Below are positions 13,901-25,900 of a DNA stretch of 64,000 nucleotides, one piece after another. Numbering within the stretch: the stretch's first letter is position 1; each line of letters begins with the position of its first letter. The stretch is from contig CM040748.1 of the NCBI GenBank assembly GCA_022829145.1, positions 3,037,501 through 3,101,500 on the forward strand, given 5' to 3'. A program made the position numbers and the translations under genes. The DNA is from Albula goreensis (Eukaryota > Chordata > Actinopteri > Albuliformes > Albulidae). Under the pieces are notes generated by a model, which saw only the letters and a program-made list of their open reading frames with translations, was not told where the DNA came from and made no database searches.

Positions 13901-16900
13901 AGTGTATGCCTTATATACTATGTGGACATGTTATGGGTGCTAAACATTTTTGGTCCCTCTTGTCATTATTATTATCAAACCAATTACATGGTCAACAAAA
14001 GGAGATAGATATTTGTTTTTTTCATATATATATACTGTAACACAAAGCTGTCAATCACCCCATTCATGCTGATTAAAGGTAAAATCAGCTGGTGAAATAT
14101 GCTTTCAAGTACAGGAACGTGCAGTCCCATGCTTAATATATAAAGGCAGAGCTTCTGTTATTTAAACCAGTGAATTACAGGCTATCAGTCACAGTCATGC
14201 ATGTTATCTAATCAATTTTAGTTTTCTAAATTTATTGTGATTACAGTCCCGTAGAAGGTCGGTCGCTGAGTTTTCCGCTGCTGATTCAGTGAAACGTTTG
14301 GTCGTAAACGCTCGGGTTCACATTCTCGCACAGTTTTTATGGCAGCGGGTAAGATCTCCTGATACGGGAGCCGAGTGCTGGATGCATAGCGAAGCGCAGA
14401 GCCCCCCCCCCCCCACCCCCGTAACTGCCCCCACTGATGGCAGATCATTAACTGCCACTACACCGCTGCTATTTTTATCACACCCTTGACATCAGTGTGA
14501 CGTCAGGGGCCGAGAGCAGGAGACAGTGATGCAGGAGGGAGCTCCAGCGCTGGCCCGTGGCGGGGGGGAAGGAATGCGGGCTCGGCGAGCGCGTGTTTGT
14601 ATTTGTGTTTGTAAGTGGGCGAGCAGCAGAGCTGCAGAGCAGAGTCTGACCCCCTCACTTCATCCCAGAGCGCTTTTTGTTCCAAATGCAACTTGGGCCA
14701 GATAGGAATTCAGCATATCCACACAGCCCAGCTCTGTGAGTGTGCTTACATGCGATTTCATGTGAAATTTTCATACTTCCTTGGTTGGAGGTTCTGTAAA
14801 CCCAGACTTAATTTCGCTGGCGTTCAGGTTTATCCTTTGTTCTCGTTTTAGAGATTACAAATAATGAAGAGCCATCTCAAAAAATGTCAACACCCTGTAT
14901 GTAGCACATACCCTATTATGTAATGTATTGCTGTATCTGTAAAGCATTACATACACTAGAGCATGTTATCTTCTATATGCTTATAAAGAAGCATAATGTA
15001 CAATTGTGCACCCTGTTGTCACACACGAATACCAAAATACATTAAATATGGTTGTCCTCCTATTTAGCTAATTAATACAGTGTATCTGTATTGGATAATT
15101 GTCTTTTAAAAAGACTGCCTTTTATCCTTACTGCAGTCTGCCCTTTGTGCTTGCAGTATGTGTGCTGGGTTTGGAATCCTTGCGCAGTTCTTTTTTAATA
15201 AAGCCGCGGGTTTCATGACGTGGAGCAAGACTTCATCAATATCCACTCCTCTGTGCGCTTCCATTTAGGGCAGCGCACTTCATCAGGGTGATGAATGAGG
15301 AGCAGGGCAGGCAATTTGCGTGTTATTAAATGCACACGTCCTTTTAGTGCCTTCATCAGCGTAACTAAGTTTTACAGTTTTACCACGATGTGATGCTAAT
15401 GTGAAGATTTGCTTCATCACAGCTGATTAAGTACTGTTTCCCCACCTCGCGCCTCCCGACGCCTGAAAAATGAATTCATATAATCTGCTGCTGATGGTGA
15501 TAAAAAATTCAAATGCCCACCAAATATCTTGATAAGAATATATATATATATAAATTTTTTTTTTTGATTAACCTAACCTCAAGGAACCTTTCTAGGTTGT
15601 ACATATTTATTTGATGACTTTTTATGATATTTTATGCAATTGTCATTAATTGTAATTAAATGTAATTAATTTGTGATGACCAAAGGTTAATAATTGGTTA
15701 TTATTAGGCACATTCTATCTAAATTTATAAACATATATGTTTTTATTTCTGCTGTTTTTGTGGGTTATGAATGTAATTGTGCACAGATCAGAGTGACACT
15801 TCACCGTAGTTAAGTCTTCAAAGCTCCTCGGGTTGACGTGCCAAAGCTTGGCTGACATTACGTCTCAAGTCTACGACTCGCCCTTCAAAACACGCCCCGG
15901 GCAACCCTGCCAGGCCGCAGGATAATGTTTATGTGAAAGTGTAGACGGTGTTAGCCAAAGTTGCCCTTTAAACAAGCTTGTGGCATGCATCGAGTTTCAG
16001 CTATGCTGATGAATGTGCATCTCTCTTCTCTCCCCTCTTCTCTCTCTCTCTCTCTTTCTCCCCAGTATCGGATAGGACAGCTGTACACCATCAGCAAACA
16101 CAGCCATGAGGAGAGCGACAAGGGGGAGGGTGTGGAGGTGGTGCGCAATGAGCCACACGTGGACCCCGTGCATGGGGAGGGCCAGTTCACCGAGAAGAGA
16201 GTTCACCTGTCCAGGTAGAGCCTCCAGCTGGTTTCAAAGACACGGGACAGTCCTGTTCTTTCTGCTTAATGATCTGTAGTATGCACCTTTTCTGGTCATG
16301 CAGGGTAAAAGTTTTTTTTTTTTAAATTAAAACATAAATTTGATTTGTTTTGTTTACTTTTCCAGCAGTGTCGTTTAAAACAGACCAGAGAAATACAGAA
16401 CCAAATAATACCCGAGATGAACAAAAAGTGATGGAAAGTAAAAATTGATGGACATGATGATGATAGCCTTTATTTTCGGCTTGGAGTCTCTAGCTTTTCA
16501 GTATTTGATGTACATTTTGATTAAATTCCCAGACATTCAGAAGGAACTAACTTCCTATAAATGATAATTTCTTTTACAGTCTCCCTAAGGACTTGGCAAG
16601 CTTTTCAGTGACCTAGCTTGCTCCAGTTTGACTCATCATTTTGAACACAGTGTAGCTGCTAGGCTGTGGTGGAAGTGAGCTGATTCTAGCTGGTATGGTC
16701 TAAAGAAAAAAAAAAACACAGTGCAGGTGACAGTATCAGTCGTCCAGCCTCCTTCGTCATAGACCTACTCCAGCAGGTCTGTCTTGCTTTCTTTTCTGGC
16801 TTTTGAAGAGCAAAAAAGGAGGTGCAGGGTGGCCACTTTGAAGTAAAACCCTTGTGTAAATATTCAATGGTGAGAGAAAATATGAGTGTATGTACTCTAA

Positions 16901-19900
16901 AGCAGACCTAAGCAGGTGGGGGTCTGGAATTATAACTCAGCATCAATTTACGGCGTAGTTTGAGAGAGCCAAAGTTTCCACAATGTCTTCATCACTCTCG
17001 CTCTCTCTGCTCCTTTGTTTCTCTGTGCGTTGAAAACAAGCAAAATCAAATCATTTGAATGAAAGGTGTAGTCAAAGCAATATGTAAAATTTGCATGCTC
17101 CCACCACATTTGTGCCTGAGGCTCATGTATACCTCAGTCGGAAAGCTCTTCAAGCCGGCGATTAGCCCCATTTTAAAGGCAGAGAATGTGTTCATTTATC
17201 CATTCATCCATAACAAAGCCCCACTGAGTTTGCCTTTTCTTTACAGTAAACTACAAGAATGTTTACTGTAATCAAGTACAGTTTTTTTTTATCTACCTGC
17301 GTTTGCTGAGTTAATTCTATTTGGAAGGAATAAAAGTCAAACATTGTATAACTGCGGCTCTGCAGGGGACACAATTTGAGAACGATGTTCTGATTAAGAA
17401 AGGTATTTGGTCACCAGCATTTTATCTGTGTACCTTCTGAGTGCCCATGGGTTGGCTGTAAGGCTTCCAGTGTGCAGAAATAAGTTTAGACAAACTTTTA
17501 TGTAAAGAAGTTACGTTCAGAGCGTTAATTCAGAACATAAAAACTGCCCCCCACCCTATCCCCCCCATAAGTACATCGCATGCAGTTGAGACTGGAATCT
17601 TGTTCCCACCTACACATTTCCCCATATGCTGCTTTCTCCATATAAATGCATCTTTCATTTTTCAGTGTAAAAATTTCGTTCTCTACAGCTCCTGTTGCCA
17701 GGCAACCTTTTGTGGCATGGACTCATGTGTCAATTTTTTTTTTTCTGTTCGGCTTTAACGCCAAAGGACCAAATCTCCCAACGAAATCTATTTTCACTCC
17801 CCTTTCCCCACAAGCCTGTTATGAAGTGCATTTTTAATAAGCTAACCATTGCTGATAGCTCTCTGTTACTGGAAAGAGACTAAATGATTTTAGGGCTGGC
17901 TGGGTGGGGGGTGATTATCCCATCCATTACAGTGTGCAGAAGCTGACACTCAAAAGGGGCTACATTGGGACTTTAGCTGTCTGTCTCCTCACCATTTTCT
18001 CTAAAATACATTGACGTCTCTGACCTAGGTTCCATTAGAGGTAATACCTTCCTTAATTGCCTCTGCTATGCTAAATTACACAAAGGAAGCGTCGCATATT
18101 ACATTTTCAGAGTTACAGATGTCAGGGGAAAATATTTTTAAATATCAGAGGTAATATCAGTATTAAAGTGTTCTTTTTATTTTTTTTTTAAAGCTATGAC
18201 GTAGAAACAAGAGACCGAAAAAGACTCCCAAATATAGACGGAAAGGTTGATAGTTCCTGGGAATATGTCCCATGAAGGACGCAGTCTGCGCTGTCATAGA
18301 TCATTCGCATTGTAATAGATCCCCCACAGGGGCGACACTCATGCCTATTTTAAAGATGAATAAAACGGGGTGATTTATTTCCCAACGACCTAATATTGTG
18401 TCCTTCTATATAATATGGCTATATTTAAATGGATGGAGTGATGTCACACTGTTTGGGGGAAGGGTGCTTTCCTTATTTTATATGGTGGGTAAATCTGTAA
18501 TGCTTCATCACTTGTATCCTCACTCATATATAGTCTTCTCTGGCTCTGCTGACGGTTGCTTCAGTCCAAGTCCAGAGTGTGAGAGATGCCTATCTCCTGC
18601 AGTGCCAAATAGAGTCTCTGAATATTTTGGCAGGCTTTACTCTTCCTCAGCATGCAGGGAACTGACACCTTGCAGCAGAAACGAAGAAAAGTATTAAAAT
18701 TTTGAAACAGGAATTGAAAGCTGAAATGAGCATGAGGTAGGATGGTCTTGAGCAGACACTCCCCAGAATTAATCAAAGCGAGACGAGGCGTGTGGTTCAA
18801 TTCCGACAGCTCTCTGGTTCCTGATTTCCGCTGGCGACCTGTAAGAGATTTGGTATAAAGGCAATAAACAAGGCATTAAAAATTAAAAGGCAAATACAAA
18901 TTGTGTTCACTTGTGATTTTTACATCATTTTCATTGCACTTCAAAATGGCATTTCTGCTTCTAAGGTGTCTCCTCTGCCTCCCCTCCACGTGTTTAAAAT
19001 ACTGCCTGCTCCACGCCTGGGCTTTTTCTCTAGGGTGTGCATGTAACGCACGCTTATTCTGTGGTCTGGGTCTTCATTTCATTTGGCTGTAATACAGTTT
19101 TTGAGAGTCTGCAAGAGCCTTTGTATGATCAGTAGTCTAAAGCTCAGTTCTTGGTATTGGACCAAAGATAGAGTCACATTGGCTCACAGAGCTGTTTCCA
19201 TTCTTCTAATTCCAGTCTAGTCTTTTAAAATGCGTTTTTGATGATTTCTTGGAAATGTGCGTCAAGCAGCATCTTGTGCATTCTACACTGGACGCTCTCG
19301 GAAAGGTTTGTAAGGGAGAGTTATTCAATTTTAAATAAAATTGCGGGCTGTTTATGAATTCAATTTGTCCTTCAGAGATGGAATTTCCTTTTTAGAAGTT
19401 TGTGCTTGGTTTGAATTCATACTTTTTTCCTCAGCCGATACACATTAGGGCATTGTTTTAATGGCTCATAAGTGCCTGTTCCCGTGTTAGGAATCAACTA
19501 GCACCCTCAAATGCATCAAACAGAACTAGCTGGCCGCGGCAGATATGGAAATTTAAACTATTGATTTGCAATGCAAGTGTCAAATTCTGTCACATGGATG
19601 CAATTAAACGTGTCCCGTGTTATAGACCAAGAGTGATGTTGAAGAATTTCCGTTTGATACATTCCCATCAGCTCAGTTTTGTGCTGTAAAAGCATGTTAT
19701 TCACATGCATGTTATTATGAGTGTAATGGCTCATGTACAAATGTTTGACTCTCTTAGCTGTGATGTTTTCTGGAAAGTAATCAATGGAAAAATTAGAAAA
19801 TTTGATGCTAAATCAAATCAGTTACACTTGGAAAGAACAATGTGTGGAAACTGAACTGTCTAAACGAACAGGCGCTACAGGTAAATGAAGATGACTAAAA

Positions 19901-22900
19901 TGCAATGTTGTGTTTAGTGGCTAATTTTATATTTTATATTATAAAAACTTCCTTTTATGCAAGTGAAATGCTTTCTTTTTTAACGATAGAATGCTGGATT
20001 AAATAATGTGACTAAATGGTGAAATTTATCTCACCTCATGATCCTAATTGTGAAGATAAAATGCAAATGCATAAAGCATCTGTCTTTACCAAGGACAAAT
20101 GTGTAACATTAAAAATAGACATCTTAAAAAATGACCTTATCGTCTTATTCTGTTTACGGCTGCTGAGAGAACAATTAGATACACTATGCATACACAAAAT
20201 CTTACCTTGGAGGAGAAATATTGAAGAACAAAGATGATGAAAATGGGCTAATTTGATCGTAAGCTTCTCGTACATTGTTTCAGGTAGAAAGGGTTATAAT
20301 AGGGCCTTCGAAAATGTATATCTGATCTGTTTATCCGGGTTTAGGTGATGTCTTGGAAAACCAGTTTCCTTGATCTAATCCGCACAGGTTTGAACCTTTA
20401 ATTTTGCATGTGGATAATATTTGCATTGAGACTTGCAAATTATTTCATATTCATAACAGACCATTCCTAGTACTCCCTTATGAGCGAACCTGAAAATAGA
20501 GTGCAATCAGGCAGCCCGGATCATGTTGTTTCAGTCATACTGTCATAGCAGCATATTCATATGGGTTTTGCTAGCATTATCTTATAAATACTTGGGTAAT
20601 GCATTAATTTATAAATTATTCCTTAGTTTGTCTAATTATTTTTCATCTTTGAGTGCTTCCTCATGGTCTTCAGTCTCCAATCTCCATTTATGACTGGGAA
20701 ATGGCTTAGATATTCCACAGCTACACACATTATCAGTAGTATCCCTTGCAGCATTTATCTCTAAAGTCATCTGGTTAATGAGTATCAATAAGAAGGAGCA
20801 GAAATGCAATGCTACAGTTTTTAGAAACGGCTCAGTAATAGAAATTACAGCCTCTCGAAACATTGCCAATATGTTTCATATGGTACAGTCTTGGGTACAG
20901 AGGTAGATTATCGCACAGACTTTAATTATTGCATGGGGGAAGTATGATGTGTATGACTCTTGATGGCCCTGGTGGCGCACAACCAATTAAAAAGTTGCTT
21001 CCGGCTAGGCTTAGGAGAATTGACAAGGTCTCGGCTGGATACCGCAAGTTGACACTTCGTTGCCTTTGGGTCAGTCTGCATGAAAATTGAACACAGATTG
21101 TCCAACGATGTTTTGAGTTTTTCCTGCAGTTTGCAAGTCCATGTGTATGATCACAGACCAGAAGCACGTAACAGAAATGCTTATTTTAATATTTTCTCAT
21201 ATGTTAATATGCTGTTGTAAGGGGCTGCATTGCATAGGTACTGGTTCAGGGACATTGTGAGCTATGACGCATTGTACTCCAGGCAGGTAAGCTGAGCTCT
21301 CTCCATTGTTTTGGGCTTGTGGAAAAGCAGTGTCATCTCCCCAATGGCAACTGAATCACACTGGTCCAGCAACTGTACCTGCTGTAATTACTATGATGTT
21401 CCATACAGCAACACATGGAAATGACCACAATTCAAAATGGTATTTTTGTAATGTACATTTTTCTGTTTTCAGTATGAGTGGTGTACCTTCTTTCGGTTAC
21501 ACAGTTTAGTTTCAAATGACATTAAGACTGTGTTTGTGCCATGTACAGATCAATAGTCAATGTCTTTTATTGACCCTGGGTGGGATCAAAACATCATGAA
21601 ATCGGCTTCATCATTTTCCACCAGTGCTTTTAGATATATCAAAGTTTGTGTCACCAATGTGCTGACTTCAAGGAAAATCCAAAATATCAGGACATTTGTG
21701 TAGATATTGAACAATATCTACCCCCCGCCCGCCCCCCCCCTTTTTCCAAAAAAAGTATCACATGCTTAAAGAAGCCAACTTGCAAACATTGACCTGAAGG
21801 CAGCAAATTCCTTATCAGCTGCAAGGGTTTGCGCAGAATGCCGCCTGTAGATTTCTAATCAGTCAGTTAATATTTCAGGTTAATATGAAATCAGCACTCA
21901 GCCTCCCCCATCTCCTCCTCTCGGTTTGGCCCTTTAACCAGCACTAATTGGTGACACATGCTTCGGTCCCCTGGGAGACGCCTGTCTTGCTCTTGAATGG
22001 GGGGGTAACTCGGAATCAATCAGTCTTTCTATTTTTAGACCCTCTTATTAGACGGGATTCTATTCTGGGAAACGGTATTATTTCACCCTACGCTCACCGT
22101 TGGGTATCGAGGGCTTTCGTGGCCAATCAGTTGAAAAATAATTGGATTTCTCCTCTGTAATCAGAGAAGTTCTCTGGAAATGACTCAGGCGGGGGCCTGA
22201 GTGATGACTACCGAAGCCACAATCACGCAAAGTGCTCCTCCATTACCATTTAGAAAATTTTAGTATATTTAGTGCTGGGTTTTTTTTTTTTTTTTTTTTT
22301 TTTGTCATGTCAACCTGTTGGCCACACTGAAGGTGGCAGTTATGTATCTGTAATATATACAAAGAATAGCAGCAGATTCAGATGATCATAAGTTTAGCAC
22401 GCAGTCATCTGCAGGTTTTTCCCTGTTTCTGTTCTCTGTGTGAACTGGTTAATATATTTTTTTTTCCATGTCGATCAGTTATTTTGCTCCTTGTTTTTCA
22501 GTAAGCTTCCCAGCTGGGCTCGTGCTGTCGTCCCCCGTATTTTCTACATCACAGAAAAGGCCTGGAATTACTATCCATACACAATAACAGGTAAGAGAAA
22601 TATGAGTGTTTTTCCTGCAGCAGAAAGGGTCCCCGGCGTTACCTGTACAAGGACGGCCGGGGTGCTCCATCGTTTCGGCTTCTGTGATTTGACTCACGGC
22701 TATGGGTTTAGTATTTATTAGAACCGTAAAATAAATTGTAAAAAGAAAAAAAATCTGTTTTGAATATTAGCTATTAAAAATATCTGTGGTGAATGCACTA
22801 GTGAGTGACTGCAAGACCAAAGCCTCTTCATAGAAGTACAATTTTTCATGCTGTTTTTCTTAAAAAAATCCTTGTTTTTCTTCCCCAGTGGCCTAGAATT

Positions 22901-25900
22901 CTGCCACAGTAGCTACCAATTTCTGAAAACTGCTGCGCATAAAAAGCCCTGTATGATACTGTGGTACCTTATTGACATCACAGAACTCTCAAATGATTCA
23001 TTGCTATTAGCAGTTTGGAGAAACCGTTGTATACATTGCCAGTTTGTTGCATTGTTTTGCCAATAAAATGATCTATTGTGTTCATTATTTCATTTGTCAA
23101 TATTCCTGTGAAAATTTAGCTTTGAAACTGATGTCTCTGTGTCTTATGTTATTAATGAAATAATGTCTCTACTCCTGACATGCACGGCTTTTGCTTTGGG
23201 ATCCAGAATACACAGTAAGTTCTGATCGATTACTTTGGTTCTTACTTTAAGCTTGAGAAATGGCATCTTGTTCTGAGACACTCCACTAATCTTTCATATA
23301 AAGAATCGTTAACTGTATATGAACCCGATAAAATCTTTTCTGTCTCTCTGACAATATTTGTATTCAGAGGCAGCATATGGTGGTTTTTGTTTTGGTGAGA
23401 ATAATATTAAGAAATTCAGTCTGATTTTATTTGTATAGCAGTTTTTATAAGTCAAGTTGTCACGAAGCAGCTCTACATGGGCCCTGAGACCCCGTCTGAG
23501 CAAGCCTAAAGTATGCTCAGTGTTTATGCTCGGAGTCAGTGCTAAACAGTTGTTGTCTTCTTGCTATGGGATGTTTGTGCTTTATTGGACTGCTCTTTCA
23601 GCAACCTTCCGCACATGCTGGTGTGAGTGTGTGTGTGTGTGAGTGAGTGCGTGCGTGTGTGTGTTTGTAAGTATACATGTGTGTGTGTGCATATGTGCCT
23701 GCGTGCATGCCAGTATAGATTTGGTAGGCAGTAGTTTGTGAGGAGGAAGCCTGGTACTCATGAGAGCCCTTTAGCCACACTGCGAGGAACGTCAGCACTG
23801 CGTTCATCACGGCGATGTTGACCGCAGTTCATTTCACCCGGGAGACGTTCGCCTCTCCGCCAGAGCCTGATCAGAAATTCAGTAATGAGCGCTCTGTGTT
23901 CTTTACAAACTCCCTAACCCAAAGCCTAACCCGAGTCCTCCCTTGAACTTGACACACAGTTTGCTACAAAAACAGTTTGTTGCTTCTATATCTGATCTCA
24001 GAGTCTCAACATGGTCATAAGTACTGTTAGTTTTGTTGGAGGTGATCCTCATCCCTTGTCTAGTTTGTGTGGATGCTTTTATTCATCCCTGCCTCATAAC
24101 ATGTTGTGATAATGCTTATTTTGTTTCTTTTCAGTGCTCCTTTTTGCCAAAGTTTTCAATTCACATAGAGACAAAATATGAAGACAATTGTGGGATCAAT
24201 GAAAATGTAAGTTAAGGAGACATTTGTAATGCACAGTTGTGTATTGAGAACAAAATTATAAAAGAAACGGACTTCTTCCTGTCATGTTTTAGCTGTGCTG
24301 ATGGTGATGGGTGTGGTGCTGAGTTATACCTTTGCTTTGCTTGCTTTTTTTTCTCCGACAGATTTTCAACATAGAGAAAAACAATTGTGATCCAGAGGTG
24401 TGCTTTCTGGACATTGCCTTTGATGACATCCCAGAAAGACATTACAGAAGCTCAGAGGTACCCACCTGTCATAGTGTTCTGCTTTTATTTATTGAAGGTG
24501 ACACTGTGCAGTACCTGTGTTTCCCATTCATGTCAGGCAATGTATATGCCATAACAATGCAATTGAAGAATCTGATAAGTCATAACATGCATTTTGCAAT
24601 GCATTTTATTGGTGAAGATTAAGTTCTCAAAGTGTTAATTCCCATTTTTTCTTCCTTTTTCCAAAATGTGCAAAAATGCAAATGCAAAAATTTTATACTG
24701 CTCCTGGCTGTTGGAACAATGAGTAATATCTAAATGATATTTACTTGGAACAAATATCACAGCACAGAGTGGAAAGGGAGCTAGTTTGCTTTTTGAAAGT
24801 GTATTAAGATTTTAAACACTGTCAGGCTTTCTTTCTTCCACTGCAAGGGAGTCATTTATAATGAGAGTACAGCAGCTTTATTTCTCAACTGTGGAGGATA
24901 TTTTTAGTCTCGCTGAACATACTGCGTATCCATTGGCGATCATTGTATAAGGGAGGAAAAAAACCGTGTGTAGGCCTTTTTTATTTTTAGTAGTGTACAT
25001 GGTACTCAAGAGAATAGCTTTGATTGCTCAATCAAAGAACCGACGATATCTAATCATTCTCTCAACTTGAATAAGTAATACGTAAAGGATGATCTAGAAG
25101 TTTCTGATTTGAGAGGTGGTCAGTCACTGTGAACAGCAACTTTGGTGACTGGGGACATCCTTGCCCACAACCCCCTCCAAAAGCCGAACATGTTTCCATT
25201 TTCACTAGAATTTCTGTCAGAGGATTCCGATGATTCCGGAAAGAGAGAAGATGCTCAAACTCAATATTAAATAAGCAGTAAGGAAAAATGCAAACCATGG
25301 GTTGTGTAAACTCTGCATGACAAAATGGTTTTTTGCATGTTATCAAATTTCCTGAACTACTCAGAGAAAATGACCCGATTGTTTCGAGTCACACAAGACT
25401 TGCATGAAATATATCTGCACTTGAAATTTTACCAAGAGCCATTTGAGGGACTTGTCAAAATGAAACCAGTCGGACCTTTAGGAGGTTTTTCAGTGGAGGT
25501 CTGAAATTGGCAGTAGGGTAGAATACAAAGAGGGACGATAGGAGTTAGCAAGCTGCTTTGGGCAAAGGGCACATCTGAGCAAGGTGTGATGGGAAGTGGA
25601 GTCCTCCAAGAATTAGTTTTGGAATTTTTACTCTTGTCTTACTGGCATAAATGACCTTGATAACAGCAATATTTGCCAGATTGTTACATTTTCAAATGAA
25701 GCAAACCATTTGGAAGTTAATAAAATAATACAACATGACCTAAATAATATGCAGGACTGGGCAGAAAATATGGACAATGTAACTTTCCTGAAATGGGAAA
25801 TAAGGCAGAATTACTTTGTGACAAAGCCAAATTAGAATGTCCTCTATCTGAGTGCTAGTAGTTTGAAGTCTGTCAGAATCAAGACAATGCTACAGTGGTA

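Larger units (their letters stand above)
1969..16065 (+). other. pitpnc1: pitpnc1 intron 1 (14.1 kb)
   Basis: Longest intron of the gene. It holds a small hairpin at 3255-3292, a nested pair of MITEs at 3335-3749, a Tc1 fossil at 8715-10312, a second MITE at 13665-13904, a CpG-enriched patch with a perfect cAMP-response element near 14250-14650, and four CTTCATCA motifs at 15231-15419. The stretches 3750-8700 and 10320-13660 are AT-rich. I see nothing coding in them, apart from a CTCF-like site at 5075-5088. Confidence 0.85.
16215..22501 (+). other. pitpnc1: pitpnc1 intron 2 (6.3 kb)
   Basis: Non-coding. Contains an RFX X-box palindrome at 17694-17706, C/G runs near 21721-21741 and a T24 run at 22280-22303. 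The blocks 19180-19420 and 21840-22200 are less AT-rich and less repetitive than their surroundings and could be conserved non-coding elements, but I cannot test conservation. I see no exon. Confidence 0.8.

Noticed and set aside
14529..14610. Possible alternative coding first exon of pitpnc1 (ATG at 14529, GTAAGT at 14611)
   Set aside because: The donor falls in phase 1, while exon 2 must be entered in phase 0, so it cannot encode an in-frame N-terminus.
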